Source: Pseudonocardia sp. DSM 110487 (GTDB taxonomy: Bacteria > Actinomycetota > Actinomycetes > Mycobacteriales > Pseudonocardiaceae). Taken from it: a DNA stretch of 64,000 nt. The notes beneath the pieces were generated by a model. The model was not told the origin of the DNA. It worked only from the letters and a program-made list of their open reading frames with translations, and made no database searches. The translations under genes were made by a program, and so were the position numbers. The stretch is from assembly GCF_019468565.1 (NCBI RefSeq), contig NZ_CP080521.1, positions 496,001-560,000 of the forward strand, read 5' to 3'. Each line of letters begins with the position of its first letter. Within the stretch, counting starts at the first letter, position 1. This document shows positions 48,448 to 57,761 of this stretch, piece after piece.

Positions 48448-50061
48448 GTGGGCCCGAGTTCCGCCCGGAACGAGCAGCCGACCGAACGCAAACCGGAACC
48501 CGACCTCGACCTCATGGCCCACGATCCGGAACCGCGCGAGGAGTGTGGGGTTTTCGGGGTATGGGCGCCCGGCGAGGACGTCGCCAACCTCACCTACTAC
48601 GGGCTCTACGCTCTCCAGCACCGCGGCCAGGAGGCCGCGGGCATCGCCGTCTCCGACGGGCGCCGGATGGTCGTGTTCAAGGACCTCGGGCTGGTCAGCC
48701 AGGTCTTCGACGGGCAGACGCTCTCGTCGCTGAAGGGCCACCTCGCCGTCGGCCACTGCCGCTACTCCACCACCGGCTCCACCACGTGGGAGAACGCGCA
48801 GCCCACCTTCCGCACCACGGCCACCGGCAGCGGTATCGCGCTGGGCCACAACGGCAACCTCGTCAACAGCGCTGAGCTGCGCGACGAGATCCTGGCCGCC
48901 AGGGCTGGGTTGCCCGCCGAGCGCGGCACGATCCCGGCCAGCACCGACTCCGACCTTGTCGCCGAGCTGCTGGCCGTCACTGCCGCCGACACCGGCGTCG
49001 AGGAGGCGGCGCTGCGCCTGCTGCCGCGGGTGCGCGGGGCGTTCTCACTGGTGTTCGCCGACGAGCAGACGCTCTACGCGGCGCGCGACCCGCACGGCGT
49101 CCGGCCGCTCGTGCTCGGCAGGCTCGAGCGCGGTTGGGTGGTGGCGAGCGAGACCGCCGCGCTGGACATCGTGGGCGCGTCGATGGTGCGCGAGGTCGAG
49201 CCGGGTGAGCTGCTCGCGATCGACGCGGGCGGCCTGCGCAGCTCCCGGTTCGCCGCCCCGGAGCCCAAGGGCTGCGTCTTCGAGTACGTCTACCTGGCCC
49301 GCCCCGACACCGCCATCTCCGGGCGCTCGGTGCACGCGGCCCGCGTCGAGATCGGGCGCAGGCTCGCAGGGGAGCACCCCGTCGAGGCCGACCTGGTGAT
49401 CCCCGTGCCCGAGTCCGGCACCCCCGCGGCCATCGGGTACGCACAGGGCTCCGGCATCCCCTACGGCCAGGGGCTGGTCAAGAACCAGTACGTCGGCCGC
49501 ACGTTCATCCAGCCCAGCCAGACGATCCGGCAGCTGGGCATCCGGCTCAAGCTCAACCCGTTGCGCGACGTCATCCGCGGCAAACGGCTCGTCGTCGTCG
49601 ACGACTCGATCGTGCGGGGCAACACCCAGCGCGCGCTCGTGCGCATGCTCCGCGAGGCAGGGGCCGTCGAGGTGCACGTCCGGATCGCGTCCCCTCCGGT
49701 GCAGTGGCCGTGCTTCTACGGCATCGACTTCGCCACCCGGGCCGAGCTCGTCGCGAGCGGCCTCGACACGGAGGGCGTGCGCCGGTCCATCGGCGCCGAC
49801 ACCCTCGGGTACGTCTCCGTCGACGGGATGGTCGCGGCCAGCGAGCAGCCGCGCACCAGGCTGTGCACGGCCTGCTTCACCGGCGAGTACCCGATCCCGC
49901 TGCCCGAGGAGGCGCGGCTCGGCAAGCACCTGCTCGAGAACATCCCTCTCCCGGAGATCGCTGTACCGGAGATCGCTGCACCGGAGAACGTATCGGGGAC
50001 CGCGGCCCCCGCGTCGCTCTCGGTCGGCTACGGCGCGGCCGACGCGCTCGGCCGGCCCTGA
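48448..50061 (+). CDS. purF: Amidophosphoribosyltransferase
   Basis: 537 residues. GTG 48448 has GAGGA seven bases upstream. A 32-residue propeptide precedes the nucleophile Cys33 in REECGVFGVW. The Ntn glutaminase domain has LYALQHRGQEAAGIA and GHCRYSTTG; the PRTase domain has VVVDDSIVRGNTQRALV near 372. Cysteines in KGCVFEY, WPCFYG and LCTACF fit the iron-sulfur type of PurF. It makes phosphoribosylamine from PRPP, the committed purine step. The last 35 residues are an Ala/Pro-rich tail. Confidence 0.95.
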   Translation: MGPSSARNEQPTERKPEPDLDLMAHDPEPREECGVFGVWAPGEDVANLTYYGLYALQHRGQEAAGIAVSDGRRMVVFKDLGLVSQVFDGQTLSSLKGHLAVGHCRYSTTGSTTWENAQPTFRTTATGSGIALGHNGNLVNSAELRDEILAARAGLPAERGTIPASTDSDLVAELLAVTAADTGVEEAALRLLPRVRGAFSLVFADEQTLYAARDPHGVRPLVLGRLERGWVVASETAALDIVGASMVREVEPGELLAIDAGGLRSSRFAAPEPKGCVFEYVYLARPDTAISGRSVHAARVEIGRRLAGEHPVEADLVIPVPESGTPAAIGYAQGSGIPYGQGLVKNQYVGRTFIQPSQTIRQLGIRLKLNPLRDVIRGKRLVVVDDSIVRGNTQRALVRMLREAGAVEVHVRIASPPVQWPCFYGIDFATRAELVASGLDTEGVRRSIGADTLGYVSVDGMVAASEQPRTRLCTACFTGEYPIPLPEEARLGKHLLENIPLPEIAVPEIAAPENVSGTAAPASLSVGYGAADALGRP

Positions 50062-50113
50062 ACCCGCACCCGACTGCATCCCCGCCGACCCGACCGTCAG
50101 GAGCACGACGACC

Positions 50114-51193
50114 ATGCCGCCGATCACCGCCCGACCCGCCGGGCCAGGCGCCAGCTATGCCGCCGCCGGCGTGGACATCGACGCCGGTGAGGAGGCCGTG
50201 GACGCGCTGCGCCCATACGCTGAGAAGGCGAGCCGCCCCGAGGTGATGGGCGGGATCGGCGGCTTCGCCGGGCTCTTCGCACTGAAGCTGGGCAAGTACA
50301 CCGAGCCCGTGCTGGCCTCGTCCACCGACGGTGTCGGCACCAAGGTCGCGATCGCCCAGGCCCTCGACAAACACGACACCATCGGGCTCGACCTGGTGGC
50401 GATGGTCGTCGACGACCTGGTCGTCTGCGGCGCCGAACCGCTGTTCATGCAGGACTACATCGCCGTCGGCAAGGTCGTGCCGGGGCAGATCGCATCGATC
50501 GTCAAGGGCATCTCCGACGGCTGCCAGCAGGCCGGCTGTGCCCTGCTGGGCGGCGAGACCGCCGAGCACCCCGGCCTGATGGAGGCCGGGAGCTATGACA
50601 TCTCCGGCACCGGGGTCGGCATCGTCGAGGCCGGCAAGATGCTGCGGCCCGACCGGATCCGCCCTGGCGACGTGCTCGTGGCGCTCGGCTCGTCAGGGCT
50701 GCACTCCAACGGCTACTCCCTCGCAAGGCACGTCCTGCTCGACATCGGGCGGATGCCGCTCGAAGGCCACGTCGAGGAGTTCGGTCACACCCTCGGCGAG
50801 GAGCTGCTCGCCCCCACCCGGATCTACGCGCGCGACTGCCTCGCGCTCACCGCCGAGACCGGCGTGCGGATGTTCTCGCATGTCACAGGGGGTGGGCTCG
50901 CCCGCAACCTGGAGCGCGTGCTGCCCGACGGCGTCGAGGCAGTGGTGGAACGCGGCAGCTGGACCCCGGCGCCGGTCTTCAAGATGATCGCCACCCGCGG
51001 GCGCGTGGAGCGCGCCGAGATGGAGAAGACGTTCAACATGGGCGTCGGCATGGTGGCGGTGCTACCGGCCGACGAGGTCGACCGCGCGCTCGCGGTGCTC
51101 ACGGCCCGGCACGTGCCGGCGTGGGTACTGGGCGAGGTGCGCAGGGGCAAGCAGCGGAAGGTCACGATGAAGGGCGACCACCCGAGGTTCTAG
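50114..51193 (+). CDS. purM: Phosphoribosylformylglycinamidine cyclo-ligase (AIR synthetase)
   Basis: 359 residues: YAAAGVDIDAGEEAVDAL at the N-terminus, VLASSTDGVGTKVAIA near 60, DLVAMVVDDLVVCGAEPLFMQDYIA (in part) near 92, GGETAEHPG near 146, and GVGMVAVLP near 305. It closes FGAM to AIR with ATP. ATG 50114 follows AGGAG. It lies 52 bases after purF. Its last 32 bases overlap the convergent LacI gene. Confidence 0.94.
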   Translation: MPPITARPAGPGASYAAAGVDIDAGEEAVDALRPYAEKASRPEVMGGIGGFAGLFALKLGKYTEPVLASSTDGVGTKVAIAQALDKHDTIGLDLVAMVVDDLVVCGAEPLFMQDYIAVGKVVPGQIASIVKGISDGCQQAGCALLGGETAEHPGLMEAGSYDISGTGVGIVEAGKMLRPDRIRPGDVLVALGSSGLHSNGYSLARHVLLDIGRMPLEGHVEEFGHTLGEELLAPTRIYARDCLALTAETGVRMFSHVTGGGLARNLERVLPDGVEAVVERGSWTPAPVFKMIATRGRVERAEMEKTFNMGVGMVAVLPADEVDRALAVLTARHVPAWVLGEVRRGKQRKVTMKGDHPRF

Positions 51194-52181
51194 GGACACC
51201 AGTGCTGGCCCGGACGATCAGCTCTGTGGGGTGCATCCGCTCCGTTCCGTCCGGCGCTGCGCCTGTCAGCAGATCGAAGAGCAGGGCTGCGCACGCCGCG
51301 CCCGCGTCGCGGGGCCGCAGGTCGATCGCGGTGATCGGTGGGTCGGCCGCGTGCATGCTCGGGCCGTCGACGCAGGAGGCCAGCAGGAGGTCCTCGCCGA
51401 CGGTGCGGCCGGCGTCGCGGAGCACCGGGAGGAGCGCAGCGGCGGCCCCGGCAGGCCCGCAGACGAGCGCGTCGATGCCCGGCTCCGCCGCGAGCAGGTC
51501 GTTGGCGGCGGCGTGCAGCGCGTCGACGGGCGTGTCGAACGGCACCGTGCGCACGGCCGGCGCCACCCGATGGCGCAGGCACCACTCCCGGAAGCCCTGG
51601 TGAACGGCGCCCGCCCAGTCGCTCTCGGCGCCGGCCACGATCAGTGCCGGTCGCTGCGCGCCGGACGCCAGCAGGTGGTCGAGTAGCTCACCGACGGCCG
51701 CCGCGTGTTCCGACCGGACGACGCCCGTCGCGCGCGCGTCGCCGGGGAATCGCTCGCAGGTGACGGTGGGCACGCCCGCCGCCATCAGGCGCTCGACGAC
51801 CGGATCGCCCGCGAGCGGGTCGCCCAGCACGAGTCCGTCGACGCGCGGGGTGCGGCGCGACTCCGGCTGCCCCGAGGTGAGCAGCGTGACGTCGTAGCTG
51901 TCGGCGGCCGCGCGCTCGACGACGCCGAACACGAATGACATGTAGTAGTTCGACCGCGTGAGGACCGCGGGCAGGTGCAGCCCGATCGCCCCGGTGCTGG
52001 CCCGGCGCAGGTGCTGCGCCGAGCCGTTCGGCACGTACCGGAGGGCCTCCGCGACCTCGAGGACCCGCGTCCGCGTCCGCTCCGAGACCCGCCCAGAGCC
52101 GCGCATGGCGTCCGACGCCGTCGTCGTGGACACGCCGGCCTGCTCGGCGACGGTCCGGATGGTGACGGGCTCTGCACGCAC
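51162..52181 (-). CDS. LacI family transcriptional regulator
   Basis: 339 residues: the HTH VTIRTVAEQAGVSTTTASDAM at the N-terminus, hinge helix ALRYVPNGSAQHLRRAST near 46-64, and a periplasmic-binding-like effector domain (65-325) with TGAIGLHLPAVLTRSNYY. Start is GTG 52181. It is divergent from the amine oxidase operon; an 18-bp palindrome with a central CG, typical for LacI proteins, sits at the operon start. The effector is unknown, probably the transported substrate. The C-terminal TSGGRPSS is encoded antisense to the purM 3' end. Confidence 0.88.
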   Translation of the reverse strand: MRAEPVTIRTVAEQAGVSTTTASDAMRGSGRVSERTRTRVLEVAEALRYVPNGSAQHLRRASTGAIGLHLPAVLTRSNYYMSFVFGVVERAAADSYDVTLLTSGQPESRRTPRVDGLVLGDPLAGDPVVERLMAAGVPTVTCERFPGDARATGVVRSEHAAAVGELLDHLLASGAQRPALIVAGAESDWAGAVHQGFREWCLRHRVAPAVRTVPFDTPVDALHAAANDLLAAEPGIDALVCGPAGAAAALLPVLRDAGRTVGEDLLLASCVDGPSMHAADPPITAIDLRPRDAGAACAALLFDLLTGAAPDGTERMHPTELIVRASTGVPRTSGGRPSS

Positions 52182-52204
52182 GACCCGATGCTAGGCCGCC
52201 CGAC

Positions 52205-52352
52205 ACACTCGCATGCACAACGCGACTGGGGCGTGCTCACACCGCGACTCGCGCACACCCAGACCGCGACTCGCGGGCATGGAGTGCCCACCTCCCGCGA
52301 GTCGCGGTCTCCGTGTACGCGAGTCGGGCTTTCAGTGCGCGCGAGTTGAGGT
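52205..52352. repeat. 22-bp-period GCGAGTCGCG repeats as an inverted pair, locus 2
   Basis: On the right arm units start at 52297, 52319 and 52341 (exactly 22 bases apart). On the left arm the reverse complement occurs at 22-base steps (CTCGC at 52248 and 52270). The arms can form a hairpin of about 35 base pairs around 52278-52293. It fills the LacI/amine oxidase intergenic region together with the promoter. Same unit as at 32369-32422. Confidence 0.72.
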
Positions 52353-52404
52353 GTTAAGGGCTTGTGTCAGGGGTTGCCCCCGTGCATCGGGCGCCGTTAG
52401 CTTC

Positions 52405-52422
52405 TGCCGGAACGTTCCGGCA
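52405..52422. promoter_or_regulatory. LacI-type operator at the amine oxidase operon
   Basis: TGCCGGAACGTTCCGGCA is a perfect 18-bp palindrome with the central CG usual for LacI/GalR sites. It lies 18 bases upstream of the GTG at 52441 and downstream of a TTAGCT -10-like box (52396-52401), so binding would block transcription of the operon. Confidence 0.72.
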
Positions 52423-52440
52423 CAAGAGATGGGGTGCTCG

Positions 52441-54369
52441 GTGGAGTCGGGAAGCAACGTGCTCGGTGTGGGGGAGCGGCCGCACCCGCTGGACCCGCTG
52501 GGCCATGAGGAGATCCGGCTCGCCCGGAAGATCCTGGCCGACGACGGGGTGCTGGCGTCGTCCACGCGGGTCGCCTACCTCGGGCTCGTGGAGCCGCCCA
52601 AGCCGGACGTGCTGGCCTTCTGTGAAGGGGATCCGGTGGAGCGCCTGGTCCGGGCGTTGCTGCTCGACCTCGCGACCGAGGTGGCCGAGGACGTCGTCGT
52701 CTCGCTCGGCGAGCGTCGGGTGCTCTCGCGGACCACCATCGACCCGGTCACCGACGGGCAGGTCCCCATCCTCACCGAGGAGCACGACCGGGTCCGCCAG
52801 ATCATGGCGGCCGACGAGCGATGGTTGGCGGCGCTGGGGAAGCGCGGGATCACCGACCCGGCCACGGTGTTCGTCGCCGCACTGAGCGCCGGTCACTACG
52901 ACGCGCCCGACGCGCCCGGCAGGCGGATCGCCCGCGTTCTCGCGCACCACCTGCCGACTCCCGGCAGCCTGCCGTGGGCGTACCCCATCGACGGGCTCGT
53001 CGCCTACGTCGACCTCATGAAGGGCGCGGTGCTGGAGGTCGTCGACACGGGCGTGCTGCCGATCCCGCGGGAATCCGGTGACTACACCGACCCGCAGGTC
53101 GCAGGCCCGCACCGGACGACCCAGCAACCCATCGAGATCACCCAGCCGGACGGGCCGAGCTTCCAGGTCGACGGCAACGTCGTCACATGGGAGAACTGGA
53201 GCGTCCGCCTCGGCTACGACATGCGTGAGGGCCTCACGCTGCACCAGATCGGCTTCGCCGACGGCGGCCGCGTCCGCCCGATCGTCTACCGCGCCTCCGT
53301 CGCCGAGATGGTGGTGCCGTACGGGGATCCGAGCCCGGTGCGGTTCTGGCAGAACTACTTCGACACGGGCGAGTACCAGCTCGGCAAGCTGGCCAACCAG
53401 CTCGAGCTCGGCTGCGACTGCCTCGGGGAGATCACCTACTTCGACGCGACCGTCGTCGACGACGCGGGCGAGCCGTTGGTGCTGCGCAACGCCATCTGCC
53501 TGCACGAAGAGGACCACGGTGTGCTGTGGAAGCACACCGAGAACGAATCCCGGGAGACCCGCCGCCAGCGCCGCCTGGTGATCTCCTTCTTCTGCACGGT
53601 CGGCAACTACGACTACGGCTTCTACTGGTACCTCTACCTCGACGGCACGATCGAGCTGGAGGCCAAGGCCACCGGCATCGTCTTCACCGGGGCCTACGAC
53701 GAGCGCGCCGCGCCGTACAGCTCCGAGGTGGCGCCGGGCCTCGCGGCCCCCTACCACCAGCACTTGTTCAACGCCCGGCTGGACATGATGATCGACGGCG
53801 TGCGCAATGCCGTCGACGAGGTCGACGTGCGGACCTACCCGACGGACGAGGCCAACCCGCACGGCAACGCGTTCGGCCGCGCCGTCACGCGGCTGAGGAC
53901 CGAGTCCGGCGGCAAGCGCAACGCGGACACGAGCGTGAACCGCACATGGCACGTCGTGAACCCGGCGGTGGCCAACCGCCTCGGGCAACCCGTCGGCTAC
54001 GCCCTGCACCCCGAGGGCAAGCCGCTGCTGCTCGCCGACGAGGGCTCGTCGATCCGAAAGCGGGCGGAGTTCGCCACGCGGCACCTCTGGGTCACCCGCT
54101 ACGACCCCGCCGAGCGCTACCCGGCCGGTGACCTGGTGAACCAGCACCCCGGCGGCGCGGGCCTGCCCCGGTACGCGGCAGCGGACCGGGACATCGACGA
54201 CCAGGACATCGTCCTCTGGCACACCTTCGGGATGACGCACTTCCCGCGTCCGGAGGACTGGCCGGTGATGCCCGTGGACTCCTGCGGGTTCACGCTGCGG
54301 CCCGTCGGGTTCTTCGACCGCAACCCGACCCTGGACGTCCCTCCGACCACGGCTGCCCACTGCCATTAG
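52441..54369 (+). CDS. Copper-containing primary amine oxidase
   Basis: 642 residues from GTG 52441 (ATG 52429 would add four), the size of Arthrobacter amine oxidases. No signal peptide, so cytoplasmic. The TPQ cofactor precursor is Tyr390 in VGNYDYGFYW; the catalytic base is Asp308 in YFDTGEYQLG; copper ligands are His439 and His441 (YHQHLF) and His600 (GMTHFPRPEDWPVMP). It oxidises primary amines to aldehydes, ammonia and peroxide. First gene of a nine-gene operon; the next start is 10 bases on. Confidence 0.95.
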   Translation: MESGSNVLGVGERPHPLDPLGHEEIRLARKILADDGVLASSTRVAYLGLVEPPKPDVLAFCEGDPVERLVRALLLDLATEVAEDVVVSLGERRVLSRTTIDPVTDGQVPILTEEHDRVRQIMAADERWLAALGKRGITDPATVFVAALSAGHYDAPDAPGRRIARVLAHHLPTPGSLPWAYPIDGLVAYVDLMKGAVLEVVDTGVLPIPRESGDYTDPQVAGPHRTTQQPIEITQPDGPSFQVDGNVVTWENWSVRLGYDMREGLTLHQIGFADGGRVRPIVYRASVAEMVVPYGDPSPVRFWQNYFDTGEYQLGKLANQLELGCDCLGEITYFDATVVDDAGEPLVLRNAICLHEEDHGVLWKHTENESRETRRQRRLVISFFCTVGNYDYGFYWYLYLDGTIELEAKATGIVFTGAYDERAAPYSSEVAPGLAAPYHQHLFNARLDMMIDGVRNAVDEVDVRTYPTDEANPHGNAFGRAVTRLRTESGGKRNADTSVNRTWHVVNPAVANRLGQPVGYALHPEGKPLLLADEGSSIRKRAEFATRHLWVTRYDPAERYPAGDLVNQHPGGAGLPRYAAADRDIDDQDIVLWHTFGMTHFPRPEDWPVMPVDSCGFTLRPVGFFDRNPTLDVPPTTAAHCH

Positions 54370-54379
54370 GAGAAGCTCC

Positions 54380-55981
54380 GTGCGCCGCAACTGGCCAGGC
54401 CTGATCGTGGCCCTCCTTGTGACGTCGGCCTGCACCGCGAACGTCCCGGCGCCGACCGCGAGCTCCGCCGCCCCCGGCTACGCCGCCACCGTCGACGAGG
54501 CGCTCCCCGCAGGCGGCACCCTCGACGTCGAATTGCCGATCGACATCGGCGTGGCCACCGGGCTCGACCCGCAGCTCGCGGACGTCGCATCGGCGTGGCA
54601 GCTCATGTCACTGGTCTACGAGACCCTCGTGACGATCGGGCCGGACTTCTCGGTGCAGCCCGGGCTCGCCGAGAGGTGGGAGACGCCGACGCCCACGTCG
54701 TACGTGTTCCACCTGCGCGAGGGCGTCTCCTTCTCCAACGGCCGGCCGATGACGGCGGACGACGTCGTGGGCAGCATTCAGCGGCTGCTCGCATCGCCGT
54801 CGGTGTGGCGCGGCCAGCTCGGCCCGATCTCGTCGGTGACCGCGCCGGACGATCGCACCGTGCAGGTGGAGTTGAGCGCGACGTACACGCCCTTCCTCGC
54901 CGCGCTCGCGAACGTCCCGGCAGCGGTGCTGCCGATGAAGGAGATCGACGAGGGCTCGGTCGACATCGCGCGGACGATGCTGGGCACCGGCCCTTTCACC
55001 GTGCAGGACCACCGCCAGGACGTGTCGTGGCGGTTCGCCAGGAACCAGGGGTACTGGGCACCGGGCACGCCGCACCTGGAAGCGGTGAACGTCACGATCG
55101 CCACCGAGGACGCGGCGCGGGTCGCGTCGCTGCAGAGCGGCCGGGCGTCGCTCGCGACGCTCGGCAACGTCGATTCCGCCACGATGCTCGCCGGCGCCCG
55201 TGGCGTCGAGGTGCTCGGCCAGGCGACAACGGACTTCTACTACCTGATGCTCAACACGCAGAAGCCCGGTTCGAAGCTCGCCGACCCGCGGGTTCGGACG
55301 GCGATCAACATGGCGATGAACCGGGACCAGATCGCGAGCATCGCGCTCGGCGGCCTCGGCAGGCCCACCGGGGTGACGCCTGCCGGGCTGCCCGGGGCGT
55401 GCGACCCGGCCACCCTGCCGTCCGCCGGTGCTGATCTGGAGGAGGCGAAGCGGCTGCTCGCCGAAGCGGGCGCGGGCGACCTGTCGTTCACCCTCAGCAT
55501 CTACTCCACCCCGCCTGCGCCGGTCGTCGCCCAGGTGATCCAACAGAACCTGCAGCAGGTCGGCATCACGGTGCGGATCGAGCAGATGGACGAGGCGACG
55601 TGGTCCGGCGCGGTCTACGGCGCCGTCCCGGCGACGTTCGACGCCGCGCTGTCCTGGTTCGCCGGCTACGCCGACGCGAGCATGGTGACCACATGGTGGA
55701 AGCCCGACGTGGCGATGTTCAACCAGGGCTTCATGGCACCGAACCCGGAGATCGCCGCGGCGGTCGACGAGGCGAGCGCGCTGCCGGCCGGCCCAGAACG
55801 CACCGCTGCGCTGGCCGACGTCTGCACCGCCGTCGACCGGGACGCCCAGATGATCCCGCTGGTCACCCGGCCGTCCACGGTGGCGTACCGCACCGACGCC
55901 GCGAGTGTCGGGCTGTATGCCACCGAGGGCTACGGGAACGCGCTCCGACTGATCGCCGACTTCAGGAAGCGCGCGGCCTGA
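54380..55981 (+). CDS. ABC transporter substrate-binding lipoprotein (SBP_bac_5, oligopeptide/nickel type)
   Basis: 533 residues. Lipoprotein signal IVALLVTSAC with Cys at about residue 19. The mature protein has LDPQLADVASAWQLMSLVYETLV, VQPGLAERWETPTPTSYVFHLREGVSFSNGRP and the C-lobe VRTAINMAMNRDQIA, typical of DppA/OppA family. Start GTG 54380 with TAGGAGAAG upstream. Membrane-anchored on the outer face of the cytoplasmic membrane. Its stop overlaps the first permease (TGATG). Confidence 0.92.
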   Translation: MRRNWPGLIVALLVTSACTANVPAPTASSAAPGYAATVDEALPAGGTLDVELPIDIGVATGLDPQLADVASAWQLMSLVYETLVTIGPDFSVQPGLAERWETPTPTSYVFHLREGVSFSNGRPMTADDVVGSIQRLLASPSVWRGQLGPISSVTAPDDRTVQVELSATYTPFLAALANVPAAVLPMKEIDEGSVDIARTMLGTGPFTVQDHRQDVSWRFARNQGYWAPGTPHLEAVNVTIATEDAARVASLQSGRASLATLGNVDSATMLAGARGVEVLGQATTDFYYLMLNTQKPGSKLADPRVRTAINMAMNRDQIASIALGGLGRPTGVTPAGLPGACDPATLPSAGADLEEAKRLLAEAGAGDLSFTLSIYSTPPAPVVAQVIQQNLQQVGITVRIEQMDEATWSGAVYGAVPATFDAALSWFAGYADASMVTTWWKPDVAMFNQGFMAPNPEIAAAVDEASALPAGPERTAALADVCTAVDRDAQMIPLVTRPSTVAYRTDAASVGLYATEGYGNALRLIADFRKRAA

Positions 55982-56952
55982 TGCGGCTGGCGCTGTGGTG
56001 GTTCGGGCGGACGGCGAGTGCTGCCGTCACGCTGCTCGGCGTCTCGGTGCTCATCTTCGCCGCGGTGCGGATGATGCCCGGCGGCTTCGCGCAGACCATC
56101 CTGGGCCCGTTCGGCACGCCGGAGCAGGAGGCCGAGCTGGCCGCGCGCTACGGCCTGGACCAGCCGGTGCTCGTGCAGTACGGCTACTGGCTCGCCGCCG
56201 TCGCGCGCGGCGACATGGGTGTCTCGATGATCAGCCAGCAGCCGGTGGCCGCGGAGCTGGCGGCGCGCCTGCCCGTCACCGCCGAGGTGACGTTCTTCGC
56301 GGTGGCCATCGCCGTGGTCGTCGGGGTGCCGCTGGGCGTGCTCACCGCCGTACGTGCCCGGCCCGGTGGCGGCGCGGCGGTGGGCAGGCTGCTCAGCGGG
56401 ATCGGCGTGAGCGTTCCGGAGTTCGTGCTGGGCAGTCTCGTCGTGTTCGTGTTCTCGCGCTACGCCCTCGGCCTCCCGGTGGGCGGGTACACGCCGTTCG
56501 GCACCGATCCGGGCGCGAACCTGCTCTCGATGGTGCTGCCCTCGTGCGTGCTGGCGTTCCTCGCCGTCTCGATCACGGCCCGGACCACCCGGGACGCCGT
56601 GCTGGGCGTGCTCGTCGAGCCGTACGTCACGGCCGCCGTCGCCCGTGGCGCGACGCCGTGGTTCATCGTGCGCCACCACGTGCTGCGCAACGCCGCCGTT
56701 CCGGTCGTCACGCTCGTGGCGACGATGACCGGCTACCTCCTCGGCGGGGCGCTCATCGTCGAGTACGTGTTCAACCTGCCCGGCATCGGCTCCTACGTCG
56801 TGCAGGCCGTGGGTCGCCGGGACTACGCGGTGGTGCAGGCGGGCGTGCTGCTCGCGGCCGCGCTGTTCGTCGTGCTCAACCTCGTTGTGGATCTCGTGGC
56901 CGGCCTGATCGACCCGCGGCACGGCGTGACGGCGCAGGGGAGGCGCGGATGA
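55981..56952 (+). CDS. ABC transporter permease DppB/OppB-like
   Basis: 323 residues, six membrane segments, with the N-terminal family motif YGLDQPVLVQYGYWLAAVARGDMG and the coupling-loop region VTAAVARGATPWFIVRHHVL near 219. ATG 55981 overlaps the binding-protein stop; its own stop overlaps the next permease. Confidence 0.92.
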   Translation: MRLALWWFGRTASAAVTLLGVSVLIFAAVRMMPGGFAQTILGPFGTPEQEAELAARYGLDQPVLVQYGYWLAAVARGDMGVSMISQQPVAAELAARLPVTAEVTFFAVAIAVVVGVPLGVLTAVRARPGGGAAVGRLLSGIGVSVPEFVLGSLVVFVFSRYALGLPVGGYTPFGTDPGANLLSMVLPSCVLAFLAVSITARTTRDAVLGVLVEPYVTAAVARGATPWFIVRHHVLRNAAVPVVTLVATMTGYLLGGALIVEYVFNLPGIGSYVVQAVGRRDYAVVQAGVLLAAALFVVLNLVVDLVAGLIDPRHGVTAQGRRG

Positions 56953-57761
56953 GGGATTGGCTGTCGCGGGCGGGACTCGTCTGCCTCGCGCTGCTCGTCG
57001 TGCTGGCCATCGGGTCGGTCTGGAACGTCGCAGGCGACCCCGATGCGATCGTCGGGCCGCGCATGGCGCCGCCGGGCGCGGACTACCTCTTCGGCACCGA
57101 CAACCTCGGGCGCTCGATGCTGCCGCGGATCATGGAGGGCATCGCGACCACGCTGCTGCTCTCCTCGGTTGCCGTCCTCGTGACGGCCGCGCTGAGCGCG
57201 GTGCTCGGCATCGTCGCCGGCTACCAGGGCGGGATCGTCAACGAGCTGATCCTGCGGCTGGTCGAGGTGCTCTACTCGTTCCCGGCGATCGTGCTGGCGA
57301 TCCTGGTGGCCGCGGTCGTCGGCCCCGGGCGGCTCGCCGCGCAGGCGAGCATCGTGCTGGTGACCATCCCGCTGATGACGCGGCTGGTACGGGCCGCCGC
57401 GGTGGGCGTCGCGCAGCGCGACTACGTCACCGCCGCGATCATCAGCGGGGCGCGGCTGCCCCGGATCCTCGGCAGGCACCTGCTGCCCAACGTCGCGGGG
57501 ACGATCGCGGTGCAGGTGACGTACGCGCTCTCGGTCGGCATCGCGGTCGAGGGCGGGCTGAGCTTCCTCGGATTCGGCGTACAGCCACCGCAGGCCTCGC
57601 TCGGGGTGCTGATCCAGCAGGGCGGGACGTACATGATCGCCGCGCCGTGGATGATCATCGGTCCCGGGACCGTGTTCGTGATCGCGGTCCTCGCGATCAA
57701 CGTCGTCGGCGACGGGTTGCGCGACCGCTTCGAACCCCGACAGGCGAGGGCGTTGGTATGA
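56949..57761 (+). CDS. ABC transporter permease DppC/OppC-like
   Basis: 270 residues, five to six membrane segments. It has YLFGTDNLGRSMLPRIMEG near 50 and the coupling loop YVTAAIISGARLPRILGRHLLPN near 158. ATG 56949 overlaps the DppB-like stop (ATGA). Confidence 0.92.
   Translation: MRDWLSRAGLVCLALLVVLAIGSVWNVAGDPDAIVGPRMAPPGADYLFGTDNLGRSMLPRIMEGIATTLLLSSVAVLVTAALSAVLGIVAGYQGGIVNELILRLVEVLYSFPAIVLAILVAAVVGPGRLAAQASIVLVTIPLMTRLVRAAAVGVAQRDYVTAAIISGARLPRILGRHLLPNVAGTIAVQVTYALSVGIAVEGGLSFLGFGVQPPQASLGVLIQQGGTYMIAAPWMIIGPGTVFVIAVLAINVVGDGLRDRFEPRQARALV

Noticed and set aside
52205..52352. CRISPR array
   Set aside because: The 22-base units are contiguous repeats with no unique spacers, partly inverted, and no cas genes are nearby.
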